NCBI GenBank assembly: GCA_965644295.1
Contig: CBFFRP010000255.1
Location: 202,281 to 266,280, forward strand
Source: Paraphysomonas bandaiensis
Taxonomy: Eukaryota; Chrysophyceae
Direction of reading: 5' to 3'
DNA: 64,000 nt
The translations under genes were made by a program, and so were the position numbers. Of the stretch, positions 1 through 11,776 are shown one piece after another (the first letter of the stretch is position 1; the number at the start of each line of letters is the position of its first letter). The notes beneath the pieces are model-generated. The model made no database searches. It was not told where the DNA came from and saw only the letters and a program-made list of their open reading frames with translations.

Positions 1-212
1 CAGCAGATGACCGCAAATCAATGAGAGTAAAATAACCAATATATCTCACACATGCAGGTACAATCATTTTCAATGTAAGTATAAATTTAAGGTAAGGCTC
101 TACCATCATCAAAATTCGATATCCTATATTCAACATATCTCTTCAAATAAAAATTACTTCGACCGTCTATAACCATTGACTTTCTACATCCAACAAACCT
201 AAGAATGTCTAT

Positions 213-2201
213 TTACAGAGGCTCCAATTTGCGAGGTTTCAATGGGGGTAAAGTAGATGCGGCATTCACAACCTCTGCGTGCGAACCAGATGGCAAATGG
301 GAGTCCACAAGTCCCTCTTCCTTCTTTACAATAGTTTTTCTAGAACGACGAGGCTTCTCACTGCCATCACTAACCGAGTGGGATTTGGCAATTGACTTTC
401 TAGCCGATCCAGGACGCGAACTAGGCGCGGAACCACTGCCGCTCGCTGAGTCAGCCTGTACAATAGTTTTTCTAGAACGACGAGGCTTCTCACTGCCATC
501 ACTAACCGAGTGGGATTTGGCAATTGACTTTCTAGCCGATCCAGGACGCGAACTAGGCGCGGAACCACTGCCGCTCGCTGAGTCAGCCTGTACAATAGTT
601 TTTCTAGAACGACGAGGCTTCTCACTGCCATCACTAACCGAGTGGGATTTGGCAATTGACTTTCTAGCCGATCCAGGACGCGAACTAGGCGCGGAACCAC
701 TGCCGCTCGCTGAGTCAGCCTGTACAATAGTTTTTCTAGAACGACGAGGCTTGTCACTACCATCACTAACCGAGTGGGATTTGGCAATTGACTTTCTAGC
801 CGATCCAGGTCGCGAACTAGGCGCGGAACCACTGCCGCTCGCTGAGTCAGCCTGTACAATAGTTTTTCTAGAACGACGAGGCTTCTCACTGCCATCACTA
901 ACCGAGTGGGATTTGGCAATTGACTTTCTAGCCGATCCAGGTCGCGAACTAGGCGCGGAACCACTGCCGCTCGCTGAGTCAGCCTGTACAATAGTTTTTC
1001 TAGAACGACGAGGCTTGTCACTACCATCACTAACCGAGTGGGATTTGGCAATTGACTTTCTAGCCGATCCAGGACGCGAATTAGGCGCGGAACCACTGCC
1101 GCTCGCTGAGTCAGCCTGTACAATAGTTTTTCTAGAACGACGAGGTTTCTCGTTTTCACTGGTGAGACTAGTCTTTGATTTTGGTGTCAGCACTTCACTT
1201 TCGCTGTCATTATCTTCTAGCTCCTCTTCGGGCATGACGTGGATACGAGAAAATATCTCGTGGCCAAGATAAGGAATTCGCGGCTTCTTTTTCTTGACAG
1301 GAACACTGTCCTCTCGTTTGGCGTATGGATTCAACACCCTGAAGTAGTTCAGCATTAAACTTGTTCTCTTCAAAGAAAGGGTCTGTTTGTTTCCGTTTCG
1401 ACTGGCCAACACCTCTAGTTGATTTTTCCGCTCTTTCTCCTTCTCAGCAAGCAGCCGTTCCTTTTTGAGGTTTTCATTCTTTTCGTAGGTAAACTGACAT
1501 ATCTTGGCGCAGAATAGAGGATCTTGCTGCTCCTTAACTTCGAGGCGCCGTCTTGCTAAGCGATTCCAAAACGTATCCCCGATAATACGCTTCCTCATCA
1601 TAAACTGTAGACTGATAAGGGGGGCGCATGCGGTGGGGGTATTTTTGGAGTACTTCGCAAATTGCTCAATTGTTACATATGTGTCGATTTCTTTTATGTC
1701 GTCTATCATAGTCCGAATACCTGAATTGCTAGCATAGGATTTCCCATGAATAATTTCAATCATTCTTCTAATTTCAGCAAAATCGAGTGCGCCAGACTTG
1801 TCCTTGTCAAAGACAGTGAATGCGAAATTGCCCAGTAGTCCAGGGTCCATAGAAAGAAAATTCCTAATAACACATAACAAGACTTCCAATAGCGTATATA
1901 CTTAAACTTACCACATTGCACATACAAACTCCAGAAAGTTTAATTTACCAAGCTTATTGACGTCAAAAAGTTTAAACATTTGCTTTATGAGCTCGTTTGG
2001 CTCCATCCGAAGATAAAAGTAGAGCTCATGCGGGTGCACATGTCCTGAGCCCTGTTTATCGATATCTGTAAAGGTCGAGTACAAGGAGTTCAAGTCCCCC
2101 TGAGTTAAAGACAACATCTTGTATACTTCCAGCGCAATATCATCGTGTCCTGGTCGATCGGGATCAGGCTTGAACACTACAGATGACAAACACAGCCCCA
2201 T
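213..2201 (-). CDS. EF-hand protein with acylation motif and 44-residue C-terminal repeats
   Basis: Two exons, 2201-1912 and 1863-213, are joined by a 48-bp GT-AG intron (phase 2) and give 646 residues. Three EF-hand loops are visible: DKQGSGHVHPHE, DVNKLGKLNFLE and DKDKSGALDFAE, the first and third with good Ca ligands. The N-terminus MGLCLS fits an N-myristoylation motif with a palmitoylatable Cys4, as in membrane-bound calcineurin-B-like sensors. A Lys/Glu-rich helical middle leads into six near-identical 44-residue basic Ser/Arg repeats with RRSRKT sites, plus a partial seventh. I infer a membrane-attached Ca sensor whose repeat tail may be phosphorylated. The family is not identified beyond EF-hand. 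The ATG at 2201 is the first in frame and has the acylation motif. Confidence 0.8.
328..1150. repeat. 132-bp coding minisatellite
   Basis: Six full copies of a 132-bp unit start at 328, 460, 592, 724, 856 and 988, followed by a partial copy at 1120. The unit is 44 codons long, so copy changes keep the EF-hand gene in frame. Copies differ only by scattered substitutions, for example cttctcactgcc versus cttgtcactacc. This alternation suggests recent duplication of multi-unit blocks. Confidence 0.95.
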
Positions 2202-2752
2202 CTGATATATATTCAGGGCTAGGAGATGGTCATACAGTACTCCGCATTATCTGTGTTCTTTATTAGATAGTGTTGACAAGCCGGCGGGTATGTACCTATA
2301 TCTGGACTTTCAGTCACGTACTGCACATGTATGTATATGTATTTGTATTGGTCCTCAGCGATCGAAATTTCTGTTCTGAGCATGTTCTCCACACTCACTC
2401 ACACAGATACACCACACCAACCAGTTCCATTGGCTGATATCCAGGCATGTGGTAAACTGCATCCAATCGACTGCGTATGTGAATTCATAGTAATGACTGC
2501 TAGAATACTGCTGTATACTTCCTCCCTACAATGTAGTACAGCAAGCAATGTATAAGCAGAATACACTGTATGACGAGGGGGGCGATGCAGCAGCTCATAT
2601 GCTCGTATTTGACATGAGAGCAGCTGGAGAGACATCACGAACTGCTGGGCATGCCATATCATTCCGCATTATATTGTTATTACACGTCATGCAACGTCGT
2701 AGCTGTATGTATTAATTAGAGTAAATAGTTTGGAATATATCTCTATTTGAAA
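2202..2752. promoter_or_regulatory. Bidirectional promoter interval, EF-hand / PAN genes
   Basis: 551 bp lie between two divergent start codons (2201 on - and 2753 on +). They contain an ATACTGCTGTATA motif at 2505-2517 that recurs in other divergent intervals here. No other gene is seen. The promoter role is inferred from position. Confidence 0.5.
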
Positions 2753-3642
2753 ATGAGAAATAGGCGTGAAGAGGATAATAGTGGCGAGCAAGCTGTAGAT
2801 GAGGAGGTATATTTCCACCAGGTGGAGGACAAGAGTGATCCCAAAAGTTATAGTTATTTTCCTGTTATTCGAAATTTATTTTATGCCGTGATTGTGTCAT
2901 GTCTAATAGGTAAGAGTACCTTATTATACTCAGTATTAGGGCAACATTGTCATTGACTTATGTTGCAGCATTGTTTTTTATCCTCGTTGTACTAGATTCG
3001 AACGATATGAACACTAATTCAGAAGCTACATCGCCTGTTGTGGCGCTTCAAGATAAATGTAAAGACGAGTGGGCCCCTGATATACTTGTTGGTCGGTGCT
3101 TTGGCCTTAAAACCCACACTGAATATCCGGTGTTTCGTGACATCAGTGTAGTCGAAAACAGTGAACATTGTAAAAGACTTTGTTGTGAGCTTGGTGACGA
3201 GTGTATTTCGTGGCAGTTCTGGATAGGCATCAAACTATGTAAATTAGGGGGACCAGTTAGAATTGGAGCAGAATCTGCGAAAACAGCCAATTGGTGTGAG
3301 CCAGATCCACCTCTACACTGGCAGGGAAAGAGAGTTGCGTTTCAGAATGGGTCGAACACTGAGATTGGTCAAAATTTAACGACACAATGTTTTGGTTTGG
3401 GACCTGCAAAGTTCAAGACTGTTTCGGGGGAACGTGTAGCTCTTACTATATCTGAGTGCTCCACGGCCTGCTTGAACACCCCTGGGTGCCGAATGTGGCA
3501 AGCACATGATAGTAGAGGTTGTTTTTATAGTACATCGAAATCACTGTACTGTGAGCCATATGATGGTGTTTATGATGGAGGCCGCAAGAAAATCGCTCGT
3601 GCTGGTGAAGTGCCGCATGAGAAACGGGTCTTATTTATATAG
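2753..3642 (+). CDS. Type II membrane protein with PAN/apple-like Cys-rich ectodomain
   Basis: Exons 2753-2909 and 2969-3642 (59-bp intron, phase 1) give 276 residues. An acidic, polar N-terminus of about 45 residues precedes one hydrophobic segment (about residues 46-66) that is created only when the exons are joined. The rest is a Cys-rich domain with two modules that each contain CFGL and paired-Cys motifs (CKRLCCELGDEC; CSTACLNTPGC), which resembles PAN/apple adhesion folds. The layout suggests a signal anchor with the Cys-rich part in the secretory lumen or outside. No enzyme domain is visible, so carbohydrate or protein binding is inferred from the fold only. The start is the ATG at 2753, just upstream of the acidic stretch. 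Confidence 0.7.
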
Positions 3643-4390
3643 TAGATGTTGATTTGAAGTAGGATACATAATGGCGGTGGTGTTTTCTGATTAGGTGCTA
3701 TATCTATTGTAGACAAAGATACTCAACAGTATTTTTATTTAAATAATGGACCTTGGCACAAACGTTATTTTTTGTGTATTGTATACAAAGAATTAATCAA
3801 TCCATGGTTATTGACATCAGCTGTTCGGCAATATTTTGTCTAAACTATACCTCATGATAATTCCCTTGATGTACAAGGTACAAGGTATATTTTAAAAATA
3901 TAGGTTACTATATACCATATAATGCTGTAAAATTTAAACCATTGGTGTAATATGTATAAGTTATTTTGTCTCTATATTCCAGAGTATCCATAGCCCAGGC
4001 ACAGCAACCATTAATGATAGTGCCATTATGATTGCGGGTTGCGGGAACATACTTTATGAATGGTCATTAACGGTTACCAGGCCCTGGTCAAGATGCACAA
4101 TATATATACGATGCACGGACTTTAATAGTATATGTATTCATTTTAAGAACGGAAGAAAAAATAAATGATATCAAAAGAAATTATTCAATTCATAATGCAG
4201 AACAATCATAAGCCAAAGTATACTTTGAAGTCTACTGTGTGCAAACGCTAGGGTCTGTTGAATCATTAATGATATGTACACTCCACGTTAATATTACTAC
4301 TTGAATCACCATCATATCTGTTCTCTATAATTTTTCTTTTTGAATGGTGACGCATAGTAGAAATGAATGACAAAACCCATTCATTCTAAT
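3643..4390. other. AT-rich intergenic stretch
   Basis: Downstream of the PAN-like gene I see no credible coding region. The only structured item is an imperfect inverted repeat at 3994-4087. The stretch ends at the target-site duplication of the SINE-like element. Confidence 0.6.
3994..4087. repeat. Short imperfect terminal-inverted-repeat element
   Basis: The 94-bp segment begins CCCAGGCACAGCAACC and ends with GGTTACCAGGCCCTGG. The ends are inverted repeats of about 24 bp with a few mismatches, including TTAATGA/TCATTAA just inside. The form is that of a small MITE, but no clear target duplication flanks it. Confidence 0.4.
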
Positions 4391-4403
4391 AACTTAGAGT
4401 ATA

Positions 4404-4877
4404 AATATTGAAAGTCTTTTATTTAGCAATATGGGTTAAAAACCTGCACCAACTTAGTAGCTAGATGAATGCTTGTCAACCTTTATCCTACTCTATTTAA
4501 CGCTACGAAAGCTGCTTGTGCGTCGCCGCAAGCACCAAGGTGCAACCACTTCCGTTCTGAGTTCTTCAGGTGAATATCCCGGATGTTTGACTTTAGCAGG
4601 CAGCCCAGTACCCCGGTTACCCTTCAGGTGGGCCCTGTCCCGAATGCCTTTGTTGTGGGCCCATTTCCGGATGCCTGTTTATTCGTCAGGGCCCAAAGAT
4701 GTCTACACAAGTGACATGTATAGGTGTCCTTTGTACCACACAAGCATTCGGCTATGAGTGGGCAGAATAATATCTGCTGACTATGCTTGCGGCTTACGTT
4801 AATTTCCCAGAGAGAATCTCTCCGGTACTTATCCCCCAGAACAACACGAAAAGGTGCGAGTCCGACTTTGTTGAGGG
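4404..4877 (+). mobile_element. SINE-like retroposon copy A, 474 bp
   Basis: Flanked by a perfect 13-bp direct repeat AACTTAGAGTATA (4391-4403 and 4878-4890). It is homologous along its length, in inverted orientation, to 41730-42236 and, with an internal deletion, to 35282-35501. It starts near TTGAAAGTC and ends GACTTTGTTGAGGG. Close to that end is GGTGCGAGTCC, which differs from a Pol III B-box consensus at one position. The core holds GC-rich tandem subrepeats around TCCGGATG/GGGCCC. No transposase or long conserved reading frame is present. Confidence 0.8.
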
Positions 4878-4890
4878 AACTTAGAGTATA

Positions 4891-5559
4891 GACTTCTATA
4901 GCAGTATATATTCATAGTGCAATACGTGCATGAATACACATTGCTTAATAAGTATGACATGAAGATATAAATTAAAGAACCACGCCCTGTATATATCTGA
5001 TACCATCACATGTAAGTGATGCTATCGTGACTCTCTCATAAACTCTAAATATGAAACAGCATCACATTGAAGGAAATTGCAGCTCCACTAAACTATTCAC
5101 TCTCTCTGGAACGGGATTACTTGAACTTGTTGTAATCACAGCTATTCCAGCAGGACTAGCTACGATAGAGCTCCAGCTGTGCATATCCATATCTATCGTC
5201 CCACAACAGCAGGACATCTGGGACATACGCCCGCTGTGTTGTGTCCCATTGAACTGTATACCGTATTCCGTATACCGTGTATTCAGTGTATACTAGAGAC
5301 ATCAGGAGCAGCACCATCCATGGCCATCATGTATTTGAAATGTATTGGCCGAAGTTTGAAATTCATGTAGCTTTGTAGTAGGTATACGTGTAGGCGTAGG
5401 TGTTAGCCAATCCACATGTATGTATGTGTAACTATCCCAATTGGACAATAAGACTTCACGGGAATGTAGACAGAATTATGAAGGCCGCTCAAGCCACAGG
5501 CTTGTCAACCATGCGTCTGAGCATTAGATAGGTAGGGGAAAGTGTATCCAGCTGACACT
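4891..5559. promoter_or_regulatory. Intergenic upstream region of the Cys-repeat gene
   Basis: No gene is seen. A short run of related words (CCGTATTCCGTATACCG, GTGTATTCAGTGTATAC) lies at 5261-5294, about 270 bp before the start codon at 5560. This style of sequence is common in promoter gaps of this window. Confidence 0.35.
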
Positions 5560-7952
5560 ATGAGTTCGATGTCTCTGGCGGCTCCAAAACAAAAACAACA
5601 GATGAATAACTCCACTCCGCCCTTCAGAGTCGGAGGAAGAGGTTCCAAGCAGTTATCTAAGGTAAGCCATGTATTCATTGGTGTTAAATGACTTATCTTG
5701 TGAGTGAAGGCTATTGAGAAGCGGTCTATAGAGAAGGGGCAGGCTCGTGGACAGCCCATATGCGAGCCTCACTGGGCCTTCTGCTTTGGCAATCATCCCT
5801 GTTTTGCAAAGATAATTTCATCTCCTTCATGGGGGCCAACTTCTGTTATTATTCAACCAATGTTTTCAAGTGATTTAGATCCCAATTTACTAGTACCGTG
5901 GGAAGGCCACCTTTGGCTTGCCAAAAAAGATAAACTGTTCCCGGTAAAGGTGCGTGCCACGCTATTTGTATTTGTTTTGTATTAACACCGTTTTAGATGA
6001 AACAGGAGCCTGCAGGATGGAGGGTGGTATATACATCCCAGCTACAGCAACTTGTTTCTCAAACCAGTTCTGATATTTGTACAAGCATAAACAGCAGTAC
6101 CCACCCTGTTAGTCTGGTTGCTGCGACGGCAAAAGGCGACAATGACTGGGACCTTGTGAGCTTAGAAAGTTCAGATTTTGATGAAGCTAGTAGTGTTGAG
6201 AGTTTACTGTTTCCACAGCTGGGGAAGGATCACTCTCGGAATAAGAAGTCCGAGGTTGTTGTTCCTGCAACTAGCAGTAGTAGTACAGTTGCAGCATCAT
6301 CCCCGCTCATATCAAGAGTAGCGGGAGTTCCCCCTGAGCAAGTAAACACGCCTTCAACTCAACATGAACTACCTCGTTTACATTCTTCTTCTGGAACTCA
6401 GTGCATACCCCAGCACCAACAACAACCTCCGCTCCCTGGTGTTGGCACAAGGAGTCATTTCCCCCGAGCACATTACACCCCCGTCATCAGCCCAAGGCAG
6501 CGAAGTATTTCCCCGGCCTCTCTAGATTCTCCTTCGTCGAAGTATGTTCCTGATCAAACTAATGCTCTCCATTGCACCCCTTCTGGGGGGTCCGCCGCAG
6601 TACCCATGGCCGTTAAATCCGCTAGCGCTTGCCCAAGTGCGAAGTCAATTTCCGAAAGCGGCAACAGCTGCCCAACGTCTGTGACCAACACTCCTTTGAC
6701 TCACATGTCTCCTTTCTCATCAGGCTCTCCGGCTTCTTTTTCCTCATGTGATGAAGATATCCGAGGTGTGCTAGAGGGCTGGGAAACATGTTCAGACGAC
6801 CGCACCCCAACGCTCTCGGAAACTCACTCGAATTCCAGATTAGGTATGCAATACAGAGGGATTGCATTTGAATCTCCTCATGTTAATCATGTTGCAAGAA
6901 GCATTGATTGTAGCACTGTTAGTGTCGATAGTTATGCGGTAGCATTGCCCGATTGTAGCTGTCCTGATTTCTCAACGGCTACTATTCATGATGCCGTGTC
7001 ACCGGAAGATTTAAAAGTGACGAAGAGCACTTCATGCCTTTCGAATGATATCCCTTCGTCGTGCGAATCCTCTCGGGTGAGTGGTGACGTTTTTGTTTGT
7101 ACCGCGCACCTTGACAGTGCCGCATCTTCGCCTTCCCAGTGCTATGGCAATGTGGAGTTCCCTCCCATCTCACTTCCGGGGCAATGCTCTCGTGACACTT
7201 CTACCTCCTCCACTGAACCACCCCCCTCTGATATTTCTACCTGTGATATGGAAACGTGCCGAAATGAATTATCTGCCCCTCGTAACGAACCATGTACGTC
7301 ACCTCCAGACCCTTGCTGCGCTAAGCGATCCCCCTCTCTTACAGAGCCTTGCCTAGCTAACGGGTTCACCTCCCCTACAGAAATATGCCCTGTGGACCAA
7401 TCCGCCGTTCTTACAGAAACATGTCCAGCCGAGCGACCCCCCTCCCTTACAGATCCTTGCCTAGCTGTATGGTCCACCTCTCCTACTAAACGTTGCCCAG
7501 CTGACCGACCCACATCTATTACAGACCCATGTCCAGCCGAACGATCCACGTCTCCTGTAGAACCTTGCCTATCTGACGGACCCACCTCTCAAACAGAAAC
7601 ATGTCCTGCTGGGCGACCCACATCTCGCATAGAAATGCGCCCAGTACGCTCGATGGATTGTAGTCCCATAGTTTCGAGAGCTTCCCGTTCTGCTTCCGAT
7701 ACCAATAGGAAACCTACAAGGTCTTCTAAGCGGAAGCTGAATACTTCGAATGAAGCCCCTGAAGTCTCCAAGCGTCCCACTACCAAAGGAATGAAAAGGA
7801 GGCGCAGAGAAAATAGTCTATTGGAGAGACCACCAGCACGGCAACTACCTCAACGGTCATCTCGAAATTGCAATTATGCGAATCGAGATTCCTTTTTTGG
7901 ATCATGGCCAACTCGCGACCAGGCTGCTTCAAAGGGAACGTGGAGACTTTAG
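5560..7952 (+). CDS. Unknown protein with twelve-residue Cys-Pro repeats and basic C-terminus
   Basis: Exons 5560-5661, 5710-5949 and 5997-7952 (introns of 48 and 47 bp, both phase 0) give 765 residues. Residues about 34-125 form a compact region with PHWAFCFGNHPCF and VPWEGHLWLAKKD and may be a small folded domain that I do not recognise. The rest is Ser/Pro/Thr-rich and probably disordered. It includes nine 12-residue repeats of the form [ED]xC[PL]A[ED]R[PS]xS[PLI]T (7308-7631) with Cys every 12 residues. The last 120 residues are strongly basic (KRKLN, KRRRREN), suggesting nuclear import. No signal peptide is seen, so the Cys repeats are not obviously extracellular. Splice sites and phases agree at both introns. 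Confidence 0.65.
7308..7631 (+). repeat. Nine degenerate 36-bp coding repeats
   Basis: Tandem 12-codon units such as ETCPAERPPSLT, DPCLAVWSTSPT and KRCPADRPTSIT keep Cys in the third position and Ser-x-Thr at the end. Nucleotide divergence among units is high, so the array is old and the Cys spacing appears to be under selection. Confidence 0.8.
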
Positions 7953-8427
7953 TCTTTTCAGTTAGCTCCACTACGTATTTTTATGTGTAAATTCTTCACC
8001 TTGTATGTACATAGTTTCATTGTGACACGTGTGATTGAGTGTAATTAAAGAGATTTTAGTTTATTTAAAAGGGATATTTAGAACTTTAGAAAAAGGTTAA
8101 CCCGTGCACGTTTGGCCTATATTTTGTGGTTACACGATACTGTGCATCAATGACCATCGGTTCCAATATTACGATTGTGTACAACAATTTATATTTTATA
8201 TATTGAACTATTTATATTTTATAGATTTATTGCAAATTAGAAATTTGAACAAAATATTTAATTTATACGATCGTAAACAAAACGGAGAAGTTCATTCTCA
8301 ATCGTGTTATCGATAAATCGTAGTGCATTATATTCCAAACGAATATATTGCATTTTGCAAGTAATTGTATATATAAATATATGGAACACAAAACCAAAAC
8401 ACATAAAAAGCCAAATCATTCCGGAAA
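7953..8427. other. Convergent intergenic region
   Basis: About 475 bp of AT-rich DNA lie between two convergent stop codons. Nothing beyond presumed 3' UTRs is visible. Confidence 0.5.
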
Positions 8428-11080
8428 TCAAGAGACATGGGAGTGAATTCCCACTCCGAATTTTCGGTGTAAAAGCGTACGAAACCTCTCCAAAGAATAA
8501 CGACAGCGGATCGGAATCGCACCTTCAATATCAGCAAGGGCCAATTTTCCGATATCACGTAGGCGCCAATTCTGCAACAGCGTTGTGGCCAAGTAAAAAT
8601 TAATCGAAGGAAACAACTGAAGAAATTCACCTTTACTATATGTTAGATATGTATACGTAAAGCGGTAAAAATGACTTACAATGGGCGGTGAAGACTTGGT
8701 TGTTTGCCACATGGGAAAGCATTGGCCTTTCTTTATAAGTAGATATTAGCTCTCCGTATTGCACAGCAGAATGCTTCGCAGCCTCTACGCATGCAGCGCT
8801 AATAATCGATGCTACAGAGAGATTGCATGCCTGTCGCACAATAACAGCACAGGGGAACTGTGATACAGACTGGAAAAGAGATACCAGCGCTTCAGAATTG
8901 ACTTCATCTTCATCTGTCATTAGAACTACTAGCCAGAGTGTGTCGAACTTAAAGGCCTGCTTTGTAAGGTTGCGCAAGTACACTTTAAAATCACTTCGAC
9001 AGTGTAGAACCCATACGGGAAGTAAACACACGGCCGTTACCTCATCGACAATAAAAGATACTGGTGGCTGTAGTGGGGCATCCACACATCGGATTCCGTG
9101 CTTTTGACTTAGGAGAGCAGCAAACACTGGGCTCTCTACTAGTAAGTCCTCGGATACTAAGATCTCCAGTCCGAGAAGAGAAGATCCATGAGGTGCACCT
9201 TTCGAGGGGATGCTAAGAGACTTTTGAATGTCTGTAGTGGTAGAGGAAAATGGTAGAGGATAAGGAGGTAAAATTTCGCGCTGAAATGCAGCTTCATTTC
9301 CTTGCACGACACAATTCTCCTCCTCAGGTTGTCCTCCATGGACCAGCATATAAGTTCGTATCATACTCTCCATTCCCTCAGTCATGGCGCCGTAAGCTAT
9401 ACCTGTGCGTGATCTTTTCTTTCTATATTCGTCCCCATGTTCAAACTCATTTCCCCAACTTTTATTTATTGTGTGAGGTCGTTTTATACCAGAGATAGTG
9501 GTAGTTTCTTTCCTCTGCGATTGTGCATTCCCATTTTCATGACATATATTATTTTCGGATCGAGGGCTTCGTGGCTGCATGTTAACAACAGCTACTTCAT
9601 CTCCCGGGTCAGACTGAGTAACGAGCTCCGCACACTCTTTTTCTTTTTCTTCATCCACTGATGACCGCGCTACGTCATGACAGTCATCTTCATTGTCGAT
9701 GTCATCAGCCGTACTTCTAAGCGATTCATCGTCCCCTATCCCTATGACAACTACTGGAAAAAGCATTTTCGTAGTTTCACAGTCACTTAATTCTAGATAC
9801 GATCCCGAAACAACAGCAGAAGAATATACCTCATGATCTATCAGCCGGCTCCCTCTATTACCGAGCATCCTCTTCCAGGCACAGACTGGCGCAAGAGGAC
9901 GAACTGTCGCAGATCCTTCAGGAAACAGCGAACTGTGCCAGTCTTGATATCGAACTTTCTTCTTCTGTTTATGGGAGGGCGGCAAGGGCAGATATCGCAG
10001 TCGAAAGATAGAGTTCAATAACTCGTCCAACAGTCCTTCCCCTTCCATTGAAACACAAGTCTTCAAATGGGGTCGCGAACGTAAAGCTTTTATCTCCCTC
10101 CCTCCAATATCACTTATATGCCAGCAGTAAATTTGCAATAGCCTACCACCACTATCACTACACTCTCCCCTATTCTCCAGCAATATTCCAGGCACGTCTC
10201 CGGATTGCTCTTCATTGGAATACGAGGCATGCACTCTGATCGTGGGCATCCAGGACATACCGCGACTGAGTTCACTCAAAGTGGGGGCTGGCTGTAATAC
10301 CTTACTGGTCACAGGTGCGACTAATCTTTTAGTTGGAGAACGAGTTGATGTACATAACTCGGAAGTAATCCCAGTAGCAATGCGTATCAAGCTAAAATCA
10401 GATAAGTACTGCAGGCTTAAGCCTCGAAAGAAAGTCTCAACTACAGTACTACCAGAAGAAGGACGCGTAAACACAGAATTTAGCTGAACGATAGCATCAA
10501 TGTACGATGGCATAGCTCGACTCGCAGGAAGCTTACAGCATTGTGTGGACACAATGTACTTAAAAGACATTGAAAAATTTGGCACCTTGTCTGTTGAAAC
10601 ATTGGCAGAATGGCAGATAGTCAATTCTTTTTCAAAATCGACCAAATTCGTACGTCTCAAACACTCTAATTGTTTCATACTGGTTACACCACTCACGAGA
10701 TGACTGATGCCAGAGATAAAATCACTGATGTCATCGTCAGTTGAGGTAAATATTGGGCAAAAGAGTTGCTTGTCAAGATCTGTACAGAACAGTCCAAATC
10801 TTTCGGTGTCGTAATCATTACATATGGCTGAAGCAGCATTATTACTTATAGCTGGAAGAGATAGTTCACTCAAGCCTCCCCAGCTGTAATTCATCCACTC
10901 ATGCAGCGCCATTCCCTTGAACAGAACAGTGCTGTGGAGGGAAACGTCATCCCTATATCTCTCAGGCTCGCCGGATTGACTGGCGTGATGAAGTGTTTGT
11001 TGTTGTATCTTATGTATACTCGGCCTCTTTTGCTCAAAGTGTTTGCATTCAATGCAGGCAGCTGTCGCTAGAGGGAGCAT
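8428..11080 (-). CDS. SHOC1: SHOC1/ZIP2-like meiotic crossover protein (XPF-like fold plus helix-hairpin-helix)
   Basis: Exons 11080-8680 and 8630-8428 (49-bp intron, phase 1) give 867 residues. The N-terminal 630 residues are low in recognisable motifs. Residues about 632-785 alternate strand and helix like an XPF/ERCC4 nuclease domain (LEILVSEDLL, IRCVDA, AVCLLPVWVL, TLWLVVLMTDED, FPCAVIVRQA) but show no ERKxxxD catalytic motif. The second exon supplies FLQLFPSINFYLATTLL and DIGKLALADIEGAIP, a helix-hairpin-helix signature. Inactive XPF plus HhH is the architecture of SHOC1/ZIP2, which with SPO16 stabilises crossover intermediates in meiosis. The assignment rests on architecture and short motifs. 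Another inactive XPF-family member (FAAP24- or MMS4-like) is the alternative. The start is the first ATG; an upstream exon cannot be excluded. Confidence 0.6.
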
Positions 11081-11742
11081 GGACACCAACTGCTACTATT
11101 ACTGAACCCCAACTCTAGAGTACGTATACTAACAGATACACATACAGCATCACAATTACTACTCATCATGTTGATGGGTGACACGATACGATAAGCCTCT
11201 ATAGATACAGATATACTCGCGTCGAAGAAGTGTAGATTCGATATACTCACACTTCTCTTCATACTTCGACCAATCACTTCCTAAGCATCTGGTTTGGTAT
11301 CTAAATACAGCGTATGGTGTATGTATGTATGTATGTATGTATGTAGGTAGGTAGGTAGGTATGTAGGTACAGTATGTGGGTACATGTATGTATGTATGTA
11401 TGTATGTATGTATGTATGTATGTATGTATGTATGTATGTATGTATGTATGTATGTATGTATGTATGTATGTATGTATGTATGTATGTATGTATGTATGTA
11501 TGTATGTATGTATGTATGTATGTATGTATGTATGTATGTATGTATGTATGTATGTATGTATGTATGTATGTATGTATGTATGTATGTATGTATGTATGTA
11601 TGTATGTATGTATGTATGTATGTATGTATGTATGTATGTATGTATGTATGTATGTATGTATGTATGTATGTATGTATGTATGTATGTATGTATGTATGTA
11701 TGTATGTATGTATGTATGTATGTATGTATGTATGTATGTATG

Positions 11743-11776
<34 letters not shown>

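Noticed and set aside
205-1272. 355-codon open frame on the + strand across the minisatellite
   Set aside because: The 132-bp unit is a multiple of three, so any stop-free frame in one unit is open in all. The minus-strand frame has EF-hands and a splice-consistent gene, whereas this one has only repeats.
4473-4757. 94-codon frame inside SINE-like copy A
   Set aside because: Copy B does not keep the frame and the subrepeats drive it, so it is not evidence of a protein.
4850-4877. tRNA gene at the B-box-like GGTGCGAGTCC
   Set aside because: No A box at proper distance, no cloverleaf and no acceptor stem. It is kept only as a Pol III-like hint for the repeat family.
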